DNA of 64,000 bases from Paenibacillus pabuli (GCF_039831995.1 NZ_JBDOIO010000003.1:3100001-3164000); one strand, 5' to 3'; shown: positions 16,534 to 27,092, numbered from the stretch's first letter. The notes: a model not told the origin generated them from the sequence alone. Numbers and translations are program-made.

Positions 16534-18951
16534 TCACTTTCCACCCTTACCCGATTGGGGCGTGGAGAACTTGGGCAGCGTTACCTTCGACCAGTCGATA
16601 TCCGATGCCATGTAGAAGGATGGATAGGAAGGCTGGTTGTAACCGCTGTTCTGTCCGGCGATGCCCACGCGGTACATGGCGTCATGCATCAGCGTGTACA
16701 GCTTCCGGTCTGTCTTCTCGGTACTCAGATTGATGCGGATGGCTGAGCTGTCCTCGGTTCTCACCAGCATCTCTTCCCGCCAATCGCCAAAGATATCAGC
16801 CACAAGAGAAGGTGTACCTTTGGTATGATTGTTGGTTAATGTGCCTGTGGCGGTCAGCAGTGTGCCACGATTCCAATCCTTGATGGTTGGCGTGACATCA
16901 ATGGCGCCGTCCACAATTTGAGTGGTCATGTCTGCTGCCCAACGAATATTCATATTTGTGCCAGGCATTTTATCACTTATTTTCTCACCACTGGCTGTCC
17001 ACAATCCTACGGCCCATGTCTCCAAGCCTCGGCGAGTCGGGTCTACATCCCCTACCATGCCACGCCCAGTATCTTTGCCTGTGTACCCGCCATAGATCAC
17101 TTCTCCGGTCTTGGCATCCCGTAAGGAATATCCGTATGGAGCCCACGGACCGCCTTCATGCACCATGAAGATTTCAAGTCCCGGACGATCCGGATCAATA
17201 TCTGCCACATGCAGTGCATCCCCATGACCCAGACGGGCCACCGTTCCCGGTGCAGCACTCTCCGCAGGCATCAGGTCTGTTGAGCTGTACAGCACACTGC
17301 CGTCATGATCAATCGTGGCTGAACCGTAAACAATCTCCTGTTTACCGTCTCCATCGACATCCGCCACACTAAAATAGTGAGCACCCTGGGTTGTAATGGA
17401 ACCGTACTCTGGATCTGTACCATCTACGCCATGCGGTCCGTCGTTAAACGGATTTTTCATCGGTGTCCAGCCGCTGTCCACTTTCCATTCGCGTTTGAGC
17501 TTTTTGCCATCCCAGTTATAAGCAACCATCGTCGAGCGTGTATAGTATCCGCGTGCAAAGATAGCAGACGGCTTCTTCCCATCCAGATACGCCACCCCTG
17601 CCAGGAAACGGTCTACCCGGTTACCCGGCTCGATCCGCGCCATGGCATAATCGCCCCACATCAGACCATCATCATGACGCTCCGGTTCATAAGGAACGGT
17701 CTCGAGTTCTTTGCCGGAATTCCCTTCAAACACGGTCACATACTCAGGTCCATCGACGATAAAGCCTTCGAACTTGCGCAGCTCATTCTTATCACTGCGG
17801 CTTGGCGCATAGACATCGATGAAGTAATCAGCCAGGCTCTCGGCATCCTGCTGGGACAACGGGTAGGCATACTTCTTCTCTATGCCAAAAGCCTCCTCCA
17901 GCGTAGCAGGCCAGTTCCCCTTCACAACCTCCTCGTGTTTGTGCCAGTTCTTGAACATGTCGACCACATGATCATAGTAACCATCAGCACTTAAACGGTA
18001 GTCGTCTTCGTTGGAGTAGCCTGCTTTGCGATCTTCTTTTGGCAGCGTTATATATTTCTCGGACGTCACTTTTCCTTTTTTATTATATTTAATGATTTTG
18101 GTTCCCGGAGCAGTCTTGAACATCAATTCTGCCTTGCCATCTCCGTCAAAATCATAAACCAGCATCTGTGTATAGTGAGCACCCGCGCGTATGTTGACCC
18201 CGAGGTCAATTCGGTACAATAATTGGCCATCCAGGGTGTAGCAATCGACGTACGTTTTACCGGTGTAGCCTTTTTGAGATACGTCCTTGGCGTTGGAAGG
18301 GTCCCATTTGACGAAAAACTCATATTGGCCGTCTCCGTCCACATCACCTACACTCATGTCATTTGCGGAATACGTATAGGCTTCACCAGCAGGCGTAACC
18401 CCATCAGCCGGTTTTTGCAGTGGAATATCCATATAGCCATTGGCCCACGGCTTGACAGAGCTGCTGCGCTTGCTTTCCTTTCCCTTGCTGTTTACAGCCG
18501 CCACTTCATAGCGGGAGGACGATTTTCCTGCGGGATCAATATAGTTTGTACTGTCCGTAACAGTGGCAATCTTCTTGCCGTCGCGGTATACGTTGAAGTT
18601 CGTGCCTGTCAGCCCTTTGTCGCTGTACCCCGTTGCCTCATCCCCAAGTAACCGCCAGCTTAGAAAAACACCTTCGGACGTGGATGCTGCCACCAGCCCC
18701 CGATCCAGATATTCGAGCTGAATCTCTTTCAACGAACCGCCCCCCTTGTGTGATTGCAGGTTGGCCTCTGCTGCGCTGCTGCCATTCGAAGCCGCTGCTC
18801 CGCTCGTCCCCGCAGTTCCTGCAATTAGCAGTGCTACGCTGAGCGCCGAGGATAGCACCTTAGCCGCAAGCGGCATGCGCGCCTTCCTGCGATTGGTCTG
18901 TACACGGGGAAACGACTCCTTATGTACCTTTACTGTTGTTTTGGTATTCAT
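16534..18951 (-). CDS. Secreted rhamnogalacturonan lyase, PL11 family
   Basis: The 805-residue protein has a long positively charged leader and signal peptide (hydrophobic core about 30-50). It then has an FN3-like N-terminal module (LEYLDRGLVAAST ... FNVYRDGKKIATV) and the eight-bladed PL11 propeller. Calcium-binding loops such as DVDGDGQYEF, DFDGDGKAEL and DVDGDGKQEI, and the TAPGTKI motif, are family hallmarks. It resembles YesW/YesX of Bacillus, which cut the rhamnogalacturonan I backbone by beta-elimination, but carries an extra stretch at about 295-400 before the next propeller blade. Endo versus exo action is not settled. The ATG at 18951 is used; an adjacent in-frame TTG at 18954 is possible. 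Confidence 0.93.
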   Translation of the reverse strand: MNTKTTVKVHKESFPRVQTNRRKARMPLAAKVLSSALSVALLIAGTAGTSGAAASNGSSAAEANLQSHKGGGSLKEIQLEYLDRGLVAASTSEGVFLSWRLLGDEATGYSDKGLTGTNFNVYRDGKKIATVTDSTNYIDPAGKSSSRYEVAAVNSKGKESKRSSSVKPWANGYMDIPLQKPADGVTPAGEAYTYSANDMSVGDVDGDGQYEFFVKWDPSNAKDVSQKGYTGKTYVDCYTLDGQLLYRIDLGVNIRAGAHYTQMLVYDFDGDGKAELMFKTAPGTKIIKYNKKGKVTSEKYITLPKEDRKAGYSNEDDYRLSADGYYDHVVDMFKNWHKHEEVVKGNWPATLEEAFGIEKKYAYPLSQQDAESLADYFIDVYAPSRSDKNELRKFEGFIVDGPEYVTVFEGNSGKELETVPYEPERHDDGLMWGDYAMARIEPGNRVDRFLAGVAYLDGKKPSAIFARGYYTRSTMVAYNWDGKKLKREWKVDSGWTPMKNPFNDGPHGVDGTDPEYGSITTQGAHYFSVADVDGDGKQEIVYGSATIDHDGSVLYSSTDLMPAESAAPGTVARLGHGDALHVADIDPDRPGLEIFMVHEGGPWAPYGYSLRDAKTGEVIYGGYTGKDTGRGMVGDVDPTRRGLETWAVGLWTASGEKISDKMPGTNMNIRWAADMTTQIVDGAIDVTPTIKDWNRGTLLTATGTLTNNHTKGTPSLVADIFGDWREEMLVRTEDSSAIRINLSTEKTDRKLYTLMHDAMYRVGIAGQNSGYNQPSYPSFYMASDIDWSKVTLPKFSTPQSGKGGK

Positions 18952-19496
18952 CAACCTTCACTCTCCTTGAGACAGAATAGGTGATGCTTATCATATTTTG
19001 AACAGGCCACCATATAATGATTGCGCTTACAAAAATGAAGTTGATCCACCTCTCAACCGATTTCCAGAGCACTGTCCCCCTTCCATACCTCATTCACTTC
19101 TGAGCAGGTATTCCCGCCCAACGGGTATTATTATAGACATCCTTTCCGCTATGACATAGGCAAATATCCGTTCAAAACGATCAATATTCAGTGTTTTATT
19201 GAGACTCATTTCAAAAATAGGTATGAGCAACCGTTCCGTCTACGAATCGTTCTTCCGATCGCTGTTATCTCCAGAATCGACTTCGTCTCCTCCACGACCT
19301 TTCACATGTCCATCGAAGTCTCATTTTAAGATTGATGGTCTCAATTCTGATGCGGGTAGGGAAAGTCACTAGGCTCCAATGTTACAAGTTAGATACAAGT
19401 TTGGCACGTTTGGAAACATCCTCTCGCTATACTGACAATCGAATCGCACAAACCGGAACGGATATGCAGACGGTAACCAAAGGAGACCCCCATCAC
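18952..19496. promoter_or_regulatory. Divergent intergenic region, PL11 versus sigma factor
   Basis: No gene is supported in this 545-base interval. A cre-like ATGATTGCGCTTACAA (19017-19032) matches the CcpA consensus at 14 of 16 positions and lies 66 bases upstream of the PL11 start. The frame of the sigma factor stays open back to 19332 but lacks a ribosome binding site there. Confidence 0.4.
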
Positions 19497-19973
19497 ATGA
19501 ACAGCGCAACAATGAACAACGCTTATGTTAACTATAAATCGGAAATCACACGGTACTTAACCCATATCGTCAGACAGCCACAAGATGCGGAAGATCTGAC
19601 GCAGGAATGCTTCATTCGGCTCATGAACGTGCACACAGACATCCCTGAAGATCGAATGCTCTACTATCTCAAAAAGATTGCTTACAACCTCGCTCTGGAC
19701 TCCTTCCGCAAACGAACGCGAACCATGAAGCGGGATAGCAGGCTTGGCGTCCCAACGTACCACTGTGACATATCCGAACTTGAGATCACCGAGAGTGTCA
19801 ACGACCTCTTCTCCGTTGTCACCAATGCAGAGCATCGCAAAATCCTGGAGCTTCGTGTCATTCAAGGTTACAGCATTAGGGAAACCGCCCAGCTCGTCAA
19901 CCGCAGCGAAGGCATGATCAAATCTTCGGTATTTCATGCCGTGAATCGCATACGTGCCAAAGTCATCTCCTAA
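19497..19973 (+). CDS. ECF-type RNA polymerase sigma factor
   Basis: A 158-residue protein with sigma-70 region 2 (ITRYLTHIVRQPQDAEDLTQ ... KIAYNLALDSFRKR) and region 4 (ILELRVIQGYSIRETAQLVN then GMIKSSVFHAVNRIRAK). ECF sigma factors direct RNA polymerase to small regulons, often for envelope or polysaccharide functions. ATG 19497 is preferred because AAAGGAG is 11 bases upstream. No anti-sigma gene is adjacent on either side, which is unusual. The following large secreted protein gene is a possible target. Confidence 0.9.
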   Translation: MNSATMNNAYVNYKSEITRYLTHIVRQPQDAEDLTQECFIRLMNVHTDIPEDRMLYYLKKIAYNLALDSFRKRTRTMKRDSRLGVPTYHCDISELEITESVNDLFSVVTNAEHRKILELRVIQGYSIRETAQLVNRSEGMIKSSVFHAVNRIRAKVIS

Positions 19974-20177
19974 GAGATGGCTTTTTCAGATTATGCAAGA
20001 GCAAAAATAAACAGGGGATGTAAGCTTTAATCGTATATGCTCGTTTTAATGTATGACTACTGACTCAATTTTACAAAACCCGAGGAATTTTTTACAAATT
20101 GTTATGACTATGTGAGATTTTGGTGTGATAAAATATGGACGAACTTATGAATTATCTAATATTTGGGAGGGATTTGG

Positions 20178-22982
20178 TTGGGTAAAATGACACGCATGCG
20201 TGGAGTGTGGTTAAAATCACTCCTTGCATTGTCCATGGCTTTACCGCTTCAGGTCGGATTATGGAACGGGAACGCTGCCGTTCACGCAGAGGGACCAACG
20301 GATCCAGCACCGTTCATCCAGGCGAAGGTTGTGAACGAAAATGCCGGTAAAAAGGTATTGTTCGACAACTCGCATGGTCAGACGGCTGGAGCTGCAGACT
20401 GGGTTATTGATGGTGGATTCTCGGACTTCGGTAATGCACTTGCAAATGACGGGTACTACGTGAAGGAACTTCGAAAAACAACCCCATTTACCTATGATGA
20501 TCTCAAGGAGTATAACGTATTTGTTATTGCTGAACCCCAAATTCCTTTCAAAACATCTGAACAGGCTGCGCTGAAGCAATATGTTGAATCAGGCGGCAGT
20601 ATCTTCTTCGTCGGAGATCACTATAATGCCGACCGTAACAAAAACCGCTGGGATGGCTCTGAAGTCATTAACGGCTATCGCCGGGGAGCTTTTGAAGATC
20701 CGACTAAAGGCATGAGCACTGATGAGCGTAACTCTGAAGCCATGCAAAATGTTACCAGCACGGACTGGTTGTCCGATAACTTTGGCGTACGATTCCGCTA
20801 TAACGCACTTGGCGATATCGATGCGAACGTCATTGTACCAGCAGATCAAGCCTTCGGGATCACTGAAGGAGTATCGGCTGTAGCCATGCATGCCGGTTCA
20901 ACCCTCGCTATTACCGATCCGGAAAAAGCAAAAGGTATCGTCTACCTGCCAAAAACCAATGCAAAATGGAATAATGCAGTCGATCAAGGCATCTATAACG
21001 GCGGCGGAATCGAGGAAGGTCCTTACGTAGCTGTATCCAAGCTGGGCGCGGGTAAAGCAGCCTTCATCGGAGACTCCTCCCCCGTAGAAGATGCATCTCC
21101 AAAATATTTGCGTGAAGAGACGGGTGCACGCAAAACAACCTATGACGGTTTCAAAGAAGCCGACGATGCTGCGCTGCTCGTCAACACAGTGAACTGGCTT
21201 GCTACGCAAGAAAACTATACCGATCTGACCCAAGTAAACGGTTTGGAACTGGATAACCCAACCGCATTGCTGGCATTCGAGGAACCAGCAGCTTCTACTG
21301 AGCCACAGGCTGAACCTTGGGCCGCACCAGCTGCAGGGTACAAATGGTATGACAGCTCCACCTTCAAACCAGGTTCCTATGGTGGACCTGCTTCCAGCGC
21401 CAATGCTTCCTACAGCTTCGTGAAACAGGATACACTGCCTAATGCAGAGGACTTCCAGGTTCGCGTAGTCGTGGAAAATATGCCTGCTAACACGACTGTT
21501 TCCGGGTACAGCGCAGGAATCTATCTGACTGGCGGAACTCAAGTCGCCATGATTCAGAATGAAAGTGGTACTTGGCCGACTTCGTATGGCTACAGCTCTA
21601 CCTTTAGCGTAACTTCCGACAGCAAAGGCCGGGCCATCAAAGATCTGAACGTTCGCATCAAGCCAGGAACATCCGGTGCGGCAAACTTGCGTCTTCGCTT
21701 GAACGGCAGCAACCTGATCACCAATGCCGTGACCATCGGCAACGTTCCAGCCGAGCAGCTTCCTGAAGAAGAAGGACCGATTCCTGCAGCCATTACCATT
21801 GCTGAAGCACGTACCAAAACAGCCGGAACAACGGTAACCGTAGAGGGCGTTGTGACTACGGAGCCAGGTGCATTTGGTGGACAATCCTTCTACCTGCAGG
21901 ATGAAACGGGCGGACTTTACGTCTTCCAAAGCACAAGCGGTTTCCACGCCGGAGACAAGGTTAAGGTTACAGCTGCTACGGCACTGTATAACTCCGAGTT
22001 CGAACTGACAGACATTGTTGCGATTGAGAAAACAGGAACGGCTGATATCCCGGCCCCAGTGGAGTCAACGACAGTGACGGATGAAAACCTGGGACAACTG
22101 ATCCAACTAAAAGACGTAACGGTTGAAAACATGGTCAGCGCAACACCTGTTGGATCGTTTGAATTCGACGCAGTTGCAGCCGACGGGACAAGCACTCATG
22201 TACGTGTCGACACACGCACAGGGGTAACTGAATCAAGCTTCCCTTATGCTGCAGGTGACAAAATCAATGTTACCGGTGTGGCTGCCATCTTCAAGGATGT
22301 ATATCAATTGAAACCAAGAAACCTGAATGATTTTGCTGCTGCCGAGGAAGAAGGCGGCGGTGAAGAACCTTCGATTCCTTCGGCGGGTGCACCGGGTAAA
22401 CCCGTGCTTTCCTCCAATAATGGCCATACCAATGGTCTCCTTGAAGGATCCTATACGGTTAGCATGAACCTCTGGTGGGGTGAAAACGCAACAAGCTACA
22501 AATTGTACGAAGACGGCGTGCTGATCGATTCGCAAACGCTGACCAGCGCTTCTCCGCAAGCACAATCTGCTAAAACCAGTATCACTGGCAAAGCCAACGG
22601 TACCTATACGTATGTCGCCGAGTTGACGAACTCCAGCGGTTCCACTCGCAGTGAAGTACTAACGGTTCAAGTGGCCAATGCCGCTCCAGGCAAAGCAGTT
22701 CTCTCCCAGGACAACTGGGATGGAGATGGCAACTACAAAGTAACGATGAACCTCTGGTGGGGGACAAACGCAACCGAATATCGCCTCTATGAGAATGATG
22801 TATTGATCGATACTCAAGCCTTGAACGCTGCAACACCATCGGCTCAAAGCGCGGCAACAGACCTGTCCGGTCGTGCTAACGGAACGTATACGTACCGTGC
22901 TGAGCTGGTGAATGCAGCTGGTGTGACAAGCACCGAAACAATTACGGTTCAAGTTACCAAAGCACTGCCTTTGGCTAGCTAA
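20178..22982 (+). CDS. Large secreted multidomain protein: GldG/DUF4350-like, OB-fold and ChiA-N-like repeats
   Basis: The 934-residue product carries a signal peptide (about 1-37). Next comes an N-terminal alpha/beta domain (about 55-345: [43 protein letters not shown]) like the GATase-like GldG/DUF4350 fold. A beta-rich region (385-505), an OB-fold domain of the YhcR/DUF5689 type (540-685: [20 protein letters not shown]) and two C-terminal Ig-like modules follow. The Ig-like modules are related to the chitinase N-terminal type and are near repeats of each other ([19 protein letters not shown] and [19 protein letters not shown]). There is no LPXTG sorting motif. The function is unknown: an extracellular nucleic-acid or glycan binding protein is possible. 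The TTG at 20178 is chosen (GGGAGG, 7 bases); ATG 20187 is the alternative. Confidence 0.85.
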   Translation: MGKMTRMRGVWLKSLLALSMALPLQVGLWNGNAAVHAEGPTDPAPFIQAKVVNENAGKKVLFDNSHGQTAGAADWVIDGGFSDFGNALANDGYYVKELRKTTPFTYDDLKEYNVFVIAEPQIPFKTSEQAALKQYVESGGSIFFVGDHYNADRNKNRWDGSEVINGYRRGAFEDPTKGMSTDERNSEAMQNVTSTDWLSDNFGVRFRYNALGDIDANVIVPADQAFGITEGVSAVAMHAGSTLAITDPEKAKGIVYLPKTNAKWNNAVDQGIYNGGGIEEGPYVAVSKLGAGKAAFIGDSSPVEDASPKYLREETGARKTTYDGFKEADDAALLVNTVNWLATQENYTDLTQVNGLELDNPTALLAFEEPAASTEPQAEPWAAPAAGYKWYDSSTFKPGSYGGPASSANASYSFVKQDTLPNAEDFQVRVVVENMPANTTVSGYSAGIYLTGGTQVAMIQNESGTWPTSYGYSSTFSVTSDSKGRAIKDLNVRIKPGTSGAANLRLRLNGSNLITNAVTIGNVPAEQLPEEEGPIPAAITIAEARTKTAGTTVTVEGVVTTEPGAFGGQSFYLQDETGGLYVFQSTSGFHAGDKVKVTAATALYNSEFELTDIVAIEKTGTADIPAPVESTTVTDENLGQLIQLKDVTVENMVSATPVGSFEFDAVAADGTSTHVRVDTRTGVTESSFPYAAGDKINVTGVAAIFKDVYQLKPRNLNDFAAAEEEGGGEEPSIPSAGAPGKPVLSSNNGHTNGLLEGSYTVSMNLWWGENATSYKLYEDGVLIDSQTLTSASPQAQSAKTSITGKANGTYTYVAELTNSSGSTRSEVLTVQVANAAPGKAVLSQDNWDGDGNYKVTMNLWWGTNATEYRLYENDVLIDTQALNAATPSAQSAATDLSGRANGTYTYRAELVNAAGVTSTETITVQVTKALPLAS

Positions 22983-22992
22983 GAGACTACAG

Positions 22993-23045
22993 AAAAACCG
23001 AAACCAACAGCTGCCTGATTTCCGGGCAATATGGTTTCGGTTTTT
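22993..23045 (+). terminator. Terminator after the large secreted protein gene
   Basis: AAAAACCGAAACCA and TGGTTTCGGTTTTT form a 14-bp stem around a 25-base loop and end in a T-run, 11 bases after the stop codon. Confidence 0.88.
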
Positions 23046-23154
23046 TATTTCGTTCTATAAGTTGTAACGACTTTTAATGAGTTAATCTGTATTCAGTTGA
23101 AATGTTGCAAAAACCTTAATGGATCTTCTTACAATCAATGATACAGTTAAAATA

Positions 23155-23197
23155 CAAAAAGACTATCAGCGCAGTTATATTTCAGCACGTGATAGCC
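23155..23197 (-). terminator. Terminator of the phn transporter operon
   Basis: On the minus strand GGCTATCA pairs with TGATAGTC (one G-U) and is followed by TTTTTG. It lies 30 bases after the last permease stop codon. Confidence 0.7.
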
Positions 23198-23226
23198 TCT
23201 TCTTAATCCAAGATTTCTATGATTAG

Positions 23227-24033
23227 TTACACCAGTTTCTTCCGGATATACCCCGAGATCAGGTCAATGATCGTGATCATCACGATGATCCCCAGCAGGA
23301 TAATCCCTACTCGCGGCCAGTTCCGCGTGCTGAGTGCGAAGATCAGCGGTGTACCAATTCCCCCTGCCCCGATCACGCCCAGAATGGTTGCAGAACGTAC
23401 GTTAATCTCGAACCGATACAACGTATAGTTCAGGAATCCAGGCAATACCTGTGGCAGTACTGCAAACCACAGCTGCTGCATTCGAGTCGCTCCGGAAGCC
23501 AGCAATGCTTCAGAAGGGCCATAATCGATATTTTCCACTTCATCCGCGAACAGTTTACCCAGCATTCCGATAGAATGCAGTCCAAGTGCGAGTACACCCG
23601 CGAAGGAACCTGGTCCTACGGCCTTGATAAACAGCAAAGCCATAATGATCTCAGGAAAGGTACGAATGAAGCTCAGCACCATTTTCCCTGCACCTGAAAT
23701 CCCGCGGAAGCGGCTCATGTTTCTGGCAGACCAGAAAGCAAAAGGAATACACAGTACAGCTGAAATGACAGTTCCCAGGACCGAGATCGCCAGCGTGTCC
23801 AGCAATCCTCGCAGCAAATCTTCACCTTCAGGCAAATAGACAAAGTCCCAATCAGGCGAGAAAATTCCGGCCACGATCGCCTTCATAATCTGGCCGGCTG
23901 TTTCCTTGAAGCCAGTGAACGGTACGCCTGCCAAAGCCCAAGCATACACAAGGATCAGCAGCAGCACAATGACCCAGCGAAGCGGGTTCTTCCGAGGTTT
24001 GCGCCGGATGACGCTCGTTTCATTTTTCATCAT
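23227..24033 (-). CDS. phnE: Phosphonate/phosphite-type ABC transporter permease (second PhnE)
   Basis: A 268-residue membrane protein with five to six hydrophobic segments. Family signature pieces are FRGISGAGKMVLSFIRTFPE and the PhnE EAA-like loop GPSEALLASGATRMQQLWFAVLP, then FEINVRSATILGVIGAGGIG. It is the last gene of a binding protein-ATPase-permease-permease operon; its ATG overlaps the preceding stop (ATGA). Duplicate PhnE proteins form a heterodimer. No C-P lyase or phosphonatase genes are near, so phosphonate, phosphite or a phosphate ester are all possible substrates. Confidence 0.93.
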   Translation of the reverse strand: MMKNETSVIRRKPRKNPLRWVIVLLLILVYAWALAGVPFTGFKETAGQIMKAIVAGIFSPDWDFVYLPEGEDLLRGLLDTLAISVLGTVISAVLCIPFAFWSARNMSRFRGISGAGKMVLSFIRTFPEIIMALLFIKAVGPGSFAGVLALGLHSIGMLGKLFADEVENIDYGPSEALLASGATRMQQLWFAVLPQVLPGFLNYTLYRFEINVRSATILGVIGAGGIGTPLIFALSTRNWPRVGIILLGIIVMITIIDLISGYIRKKLV

Positions 24034-24884
24034 AACAATTTCTCCCGCAGCTTAGTACTTACATAATCGATGATCAGAACAATAACAAGGGTAAAGAGAA
24101 TGATCACGCTCGTTTTGTCATACTCCAGGAATCCAAGTGTTGCTTCATAATACAGTCCAATACCGCCTGCACCTACCAACCCAAGAATGGCAGCCGCACG
24201 CACATTGATCTCAAAGGCATACAGGACATAGGACGTAAACTGGGCAGCCAGTTGTGGCACCACGCCATAGACGATCAATTGAATTCGGTTCATGCCGACA
24301 GCCGTCATCGCTTCCAGCGGTCCCTGATCAATCGTTTCCAGCGTTTCATAGGTCAGCTTGGCAATCAGTCCGACGGAGAATACGGCAAGTGCCAGAATAC
24401 CCGGGATCGGACCCAGACCGAATACAGCAACAAACAGTGCAGCGAGCAGCAGATCGGGCACGGTACGAATCAGATTCAGTACAAACCGGGCCGGGTAGTA
24501 GATCCAGCGGTTCGGCATCAGGTTGCCCGCACAGATAATCGAAACCGGAATGGCAATAATGGCCCCGATGGTTGTACCAATCAAAGCCATACGAATGGTC
24601 TCCAGCATGCCCTGAACAATGTTGTCAAAGTAAGTCCACCGAGGTGGAAACATTTCCTTTATCAATTTCCACATTTCAGGAAATCCTCCAAACAGTTCGC
24701 CGAAGCTCGCATCGGTCTGTTTGGCACTGGCCCACAGCAACAGCAAGATGATAACTAGCGTGAGCAGATGTTTGGTGCGGCCGGGTGGTTTGGGACGATG
24801 AACGACCTGCCCAGGTCCGGAACCGGGTTCCTTCCCCGCTCCCGTCAGTGGTTGGTGAAGTGAAGCGCCAGACTGCCCCTTCAT
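24030..24884 (-). CDS. phnE: Phosphonate/phosphite-type ABC transporter permease (first PhnE)
   Basis: A 284-residue permease with a proline-rich, basic N-terminal tail (about 1-35) before the first membrane segment. The PhnE loop is [23 protein letters not shown], and [21 protein letters not shown] is nearly the same as in the following gene, showing the two arose by duplication. It overlaps both neighbours by four bases (ATGA), so synthesis of the two permeases and the ATPase is coupled. Confidence 0.94.
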   Translation of the reverse strand: MKGQSGASLHQPLTGAGKEPGSGPGQVVHRPKPPGRTKHLLTLVIILLLLWASAKQTDASFGELFGGFPEMWKLIKEMFPPRWTYFDNIVQGMLETIRMALIGTTIGAIIAIPVSIICAGNLMPNRWIYYPARFVLNLIRTVPDLLLAALFVAVFGLGPIPGILALAVFSVGLIAKLTYETLETIDQGPLEAMTAVGMNRIQLIVYGVVPQLAAQFTSYVLYAFEINVRAAAILGLVGAGGIGLYYEATLGFLEYDKTSVIILFTLVIVLIIDYVSTKLREKLL

Positions 24885-25678
24885 ACCAGTACTTCTCCCT
24901 GTTCGGTTACAGCCTGTTTGTCCAACAACTCTTCCGCCAGAATCGGTCTGCCATAGATCTCCGCAAAGCGCTCATCTGTCGCCTCTTCCACAGGACCGTC
25001 AAACACCACTTCACCTGCACGTAAGCCGACAATACGTGTTGCATACTCCCTTGCCAGATCAATAAAGTGAAGGTTAACGATCGTGGTAATGCCGAGATCC
25101 TGATTAATGCGTTTCAAGTCATCCATAACTTGTTTGGTTGTGAGCGGATCCAGTGAGGCAACTGGTTCGTCTGCCAAAATAATTTTGGCTTCCTGTGCGA
25201 GTACGCGGGCAATCGCCACACGCTGCTGCTGTCCGCCGGACAGCTGATCTGCACGGGAATAAGCCTTCTCCGCAATGTTCACGCGTTCGAGCGCTTCGAA
25301 TGCAAGTTCCGTATCTTCTTTTGGAAAGCGGCCCAAAATGGTACGCATCGTGGAATGATAACCGACGCGACCCGCCAGAACATTACGGAGGACACTGGAG
25401 CGTTTAACCAGGTTAAAGCTCTGGAAGATCATGCCGATATCCCGGCGAATCATGCGCAATCTCTTGCCCTGTGCCTTCGTGATGGAACTGCCGTTAATCA
25501 AAATCTCTCCCTCGCTGATATCGTGGAGACGATTAATGGAACGCAGCAGTGTGGATTTACCTGCACCGGATAAACCTACTACAGCAATAAATTCACCTTG
25601 TTTAAAGGTAAGGTTAATATTGTCCAAGCCTTTGGTACCGTTGGCGTACGTTTTGGTTACGTTGCGAAGCTCAATCAT
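24881..25678 (-). CDS. phnC: Phosphonate/phosphite-type ABC transporter ATP-binding protein
   Basis: A 265-residue ATPase with Walker [10 protein letters not shown], signature LSGGQQQR, Walker [13 protein letters not shown] and switch NLHFIDLA. The [10 protein letters not shown] wording and the length are typical of PhnC. It should bind the two PhnE subunits at the cytosolic face. A long perfect hairpin separates it from the binding protein gene. Confidence 0.94.
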   Translation of the reverse strand: MIELRNVTKTYANGTKGLDNINLTFKQGEFIAVVGLSGAGKSTLLRSINRLHDISEGEILINGSSITKAQGKRLRMIRRDIGMIFQSFNLVKRSSVLRNVLAGRVGYHSTMRTILGRFPKEDTELAFEALERVNIAEKAYSRADQLSGGQQQRVAIARVLAQEAKIILADEPVASLDPLTTKQVMDDLKRINQDLGITTIVNLHFIDLAREYATRIVGLRAGEVVFDGPVEEATDERFAEIYGRPILAEELLDKQAVTEQGEVLV

Positions 25679-25731
25679 GACATTAATCCTTCTTTCATTA
25701 ATAGAGTTCTATCCGCTTGAAGGCAGTAACG

Positions 25732-25774
25732 GGACAAGCCAGCGCAGCGTATATCACGCTGAACTGGCTTGTCC
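25732..25774 (-). other. Intercistronic hairpin between phnD and phnC
   Basis: GGACAAGCCAG/CTGGCTTGTCC plus an inner CAGCGT/ACGCTG give a 17-bp stem with a small internal loop and a 5-base apical loop. No U-tract follows, so it is probably a stability or processing element that favours the binding protein message rather than a true terminator. Confidence 0.6.
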
Positions 25775-25853
25775 GCACTGCGAATACATCTGTTCCATAC
25801 AATAGAAGCTAATGACAATCTAGTTATTTCAAATGTCTACATTAATCAAAAAA

Positions 25854-26840
25854 CTACTCTGTTTTTACTTTTTCGCCGTATTGACGAACGATTTCGAACT
25901 TGCTGTCATCAGACTCTACATAACCTTCATGTGTATAGATTTCTTTGATGATTTCATGACCTTCCGGATCGGTACCGATGTCGATGAACGCCTGTTTGAT
26001 TTTGGTTGTCCAGTCAGCATTCATATCTGTACGTACAGCGATGGTATCGTTAGGAATCGGCTCTGTGAACGCCAGTACACGTGTATCTTCGAATACCGTT
26101 GGGTAGTCTTTGGACACGGTGTTACGGGCATCTTGGAAAATAGCAGCTGCATCAACGTCACCGTTCAGTACAGCAATAACACCTTGGTCATGACCTTTTA
26201 CCGTTACAGGAGTTACGTCTTTCAATGGATCAATGCCTTTGTCCAGCAGCAGACCTGCCGGCCATACATAACCTGCGGAAGAAGTTACGTTTTGGTAGGC
26301 GATCTTTTTGCCTTTCAGTTCTTCAACGGATTGGATCGGCGAATCTTTTTTCACGATAAACATGGATTTATAGGAATCAGCCAATTCTTCAGTAGGAGCA
26401 CCTGTCTCATCATTTACGCCAAAACGTTGTGCCTGCAGAATAACCTGTGCTGCACCTTTTTCTTTTGCCAGTACATAAGCAGTTGGTGGCAGGAAGCCCA
26501 CGTCTACTTTATTGGAAGCCATTGCTTCGATAATGGTGTTGTAGTCAGTGGATACGCTGACTTTTACCGGAATGCCCAGTTTGTCGCCCAGCAATTTCTC
26601 CAGCGGTTTTGCTTTGGCTTCAAGCGTGTCTGCATTCTGGGATGGAACGAATTGTACAGTCAATTCGGTGGGTACGTAACCTTCGGCTGCTTTGTCTGTT
26701 TCTGCCGTTTCGGTAGATGTACCGGATGCATTGGAACTCGAATTCGCCTCGTTAGTCGAACCCGTTGTACTGCCTGACCCACAAGCACTTAGAAACAGAA
26801 CCAAAATCAACAATGGTAAAAATAAAGCGGACTTCTTCAA
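25854..26840 (-). CDS. phnD: Phosphonate/phosphite-type ABC transporter substrate-binding lipoprotein
   Basis: A 328-residue lipoprotein: hydrophobic signal, lipobox LSACG (Cys near residue 18), Ser/Thr-rich linker, then the PhnD (phosphate/phosphite/phosphonate-binding) domain. LTVQFVPSQNADTLEAKAKP opens the domain, followed by VDVGFLPPTAYVLA, QNVTSSAGYVWPAGLL and DVDAAAIFQDAR. The frame is open well upstream, but TTG 26840 with GGAGG eight bases ahead is the credible start. The gene faces a 5'-nucleotidase family gene across a shared promoter region. Confidence 0.92.
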   Translation of the reverse strand: MKKSALFLPLLILVLFLSACGSGSTTGSTNEANSSSNASGTSTETAETDKAAEGYVPTELTVQFVPSQNADTLEAKAKPLEKLLGDKLGIPVKVSVSTDYNTIIEAMASNKVDVGFLPPTAYVLAKEKGAAQVILQAQRFGVNDETGAPTEELADSYKSMFIVKKDSPIQSVEELKGKKIAYQNVTSSAGYVWPAGLLLDKGIDPLKDVTPVTVKGHDQGVIAVLNGDVDAAAIFQDARNTVSKDYPTVFEDTRVLAFTEPIPNDTIAVRTDMNADWTTKIKQAFIDIGTDPEGHEIIKEIYTHEGYVESDDSKFEIVRQYGEKVKTE

Positions 26841-27092
26841 ACGAACACCCTCCAAAGAGTTTCTATTTTTCAATACTTGTCTACTATAATTGGCAAATAT
26901 TTGCGCGATGTGAAACGAAATTTGGAGTTTTGTAAAGTTTCCTGTCAGGCTGTCAGAGAGACTTTCATCTGTTAGAATAGGCTCATTATGGTTGAAGATA
27001 TAGGTAGAGAGGCTGGTCCTCACTCGTTATTCATAGGCAAAATAGCCTGTAATCCCTTATGTTTAAACTTATATATTAGAGGAGATTGTAAA
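26841..27092. promoter_or_regulatory. Divergent phnD / nucleotidase promoter region with palindrome
   Basis: A perfect 12-bp palindrome GCAAATATTTGC (26893-26904) sits about 55 bases upstream of the phnD start next to a -10-like TATAGT on the minus strand (26883-26888). It may be an operator shared by the two divergent genes. I see no convincing tandem Pho boxes by eye. Confidence 0.4.

Noticed and set aside
20898..21947. A 349-codon open frame on the minus strand
   Set aside because: It is antisense to the large secreted protein gene, Cys- and Trp-rich, with no start signal; the sense gene has a signal peptide, domains and a terminator.
25833..26777. A 314-codon open frame on the plus strand over phnD
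   Set aside because: The translation is a Phe/Cys-rich shadow of the PhnD reading frame and has no ribosome binding site.
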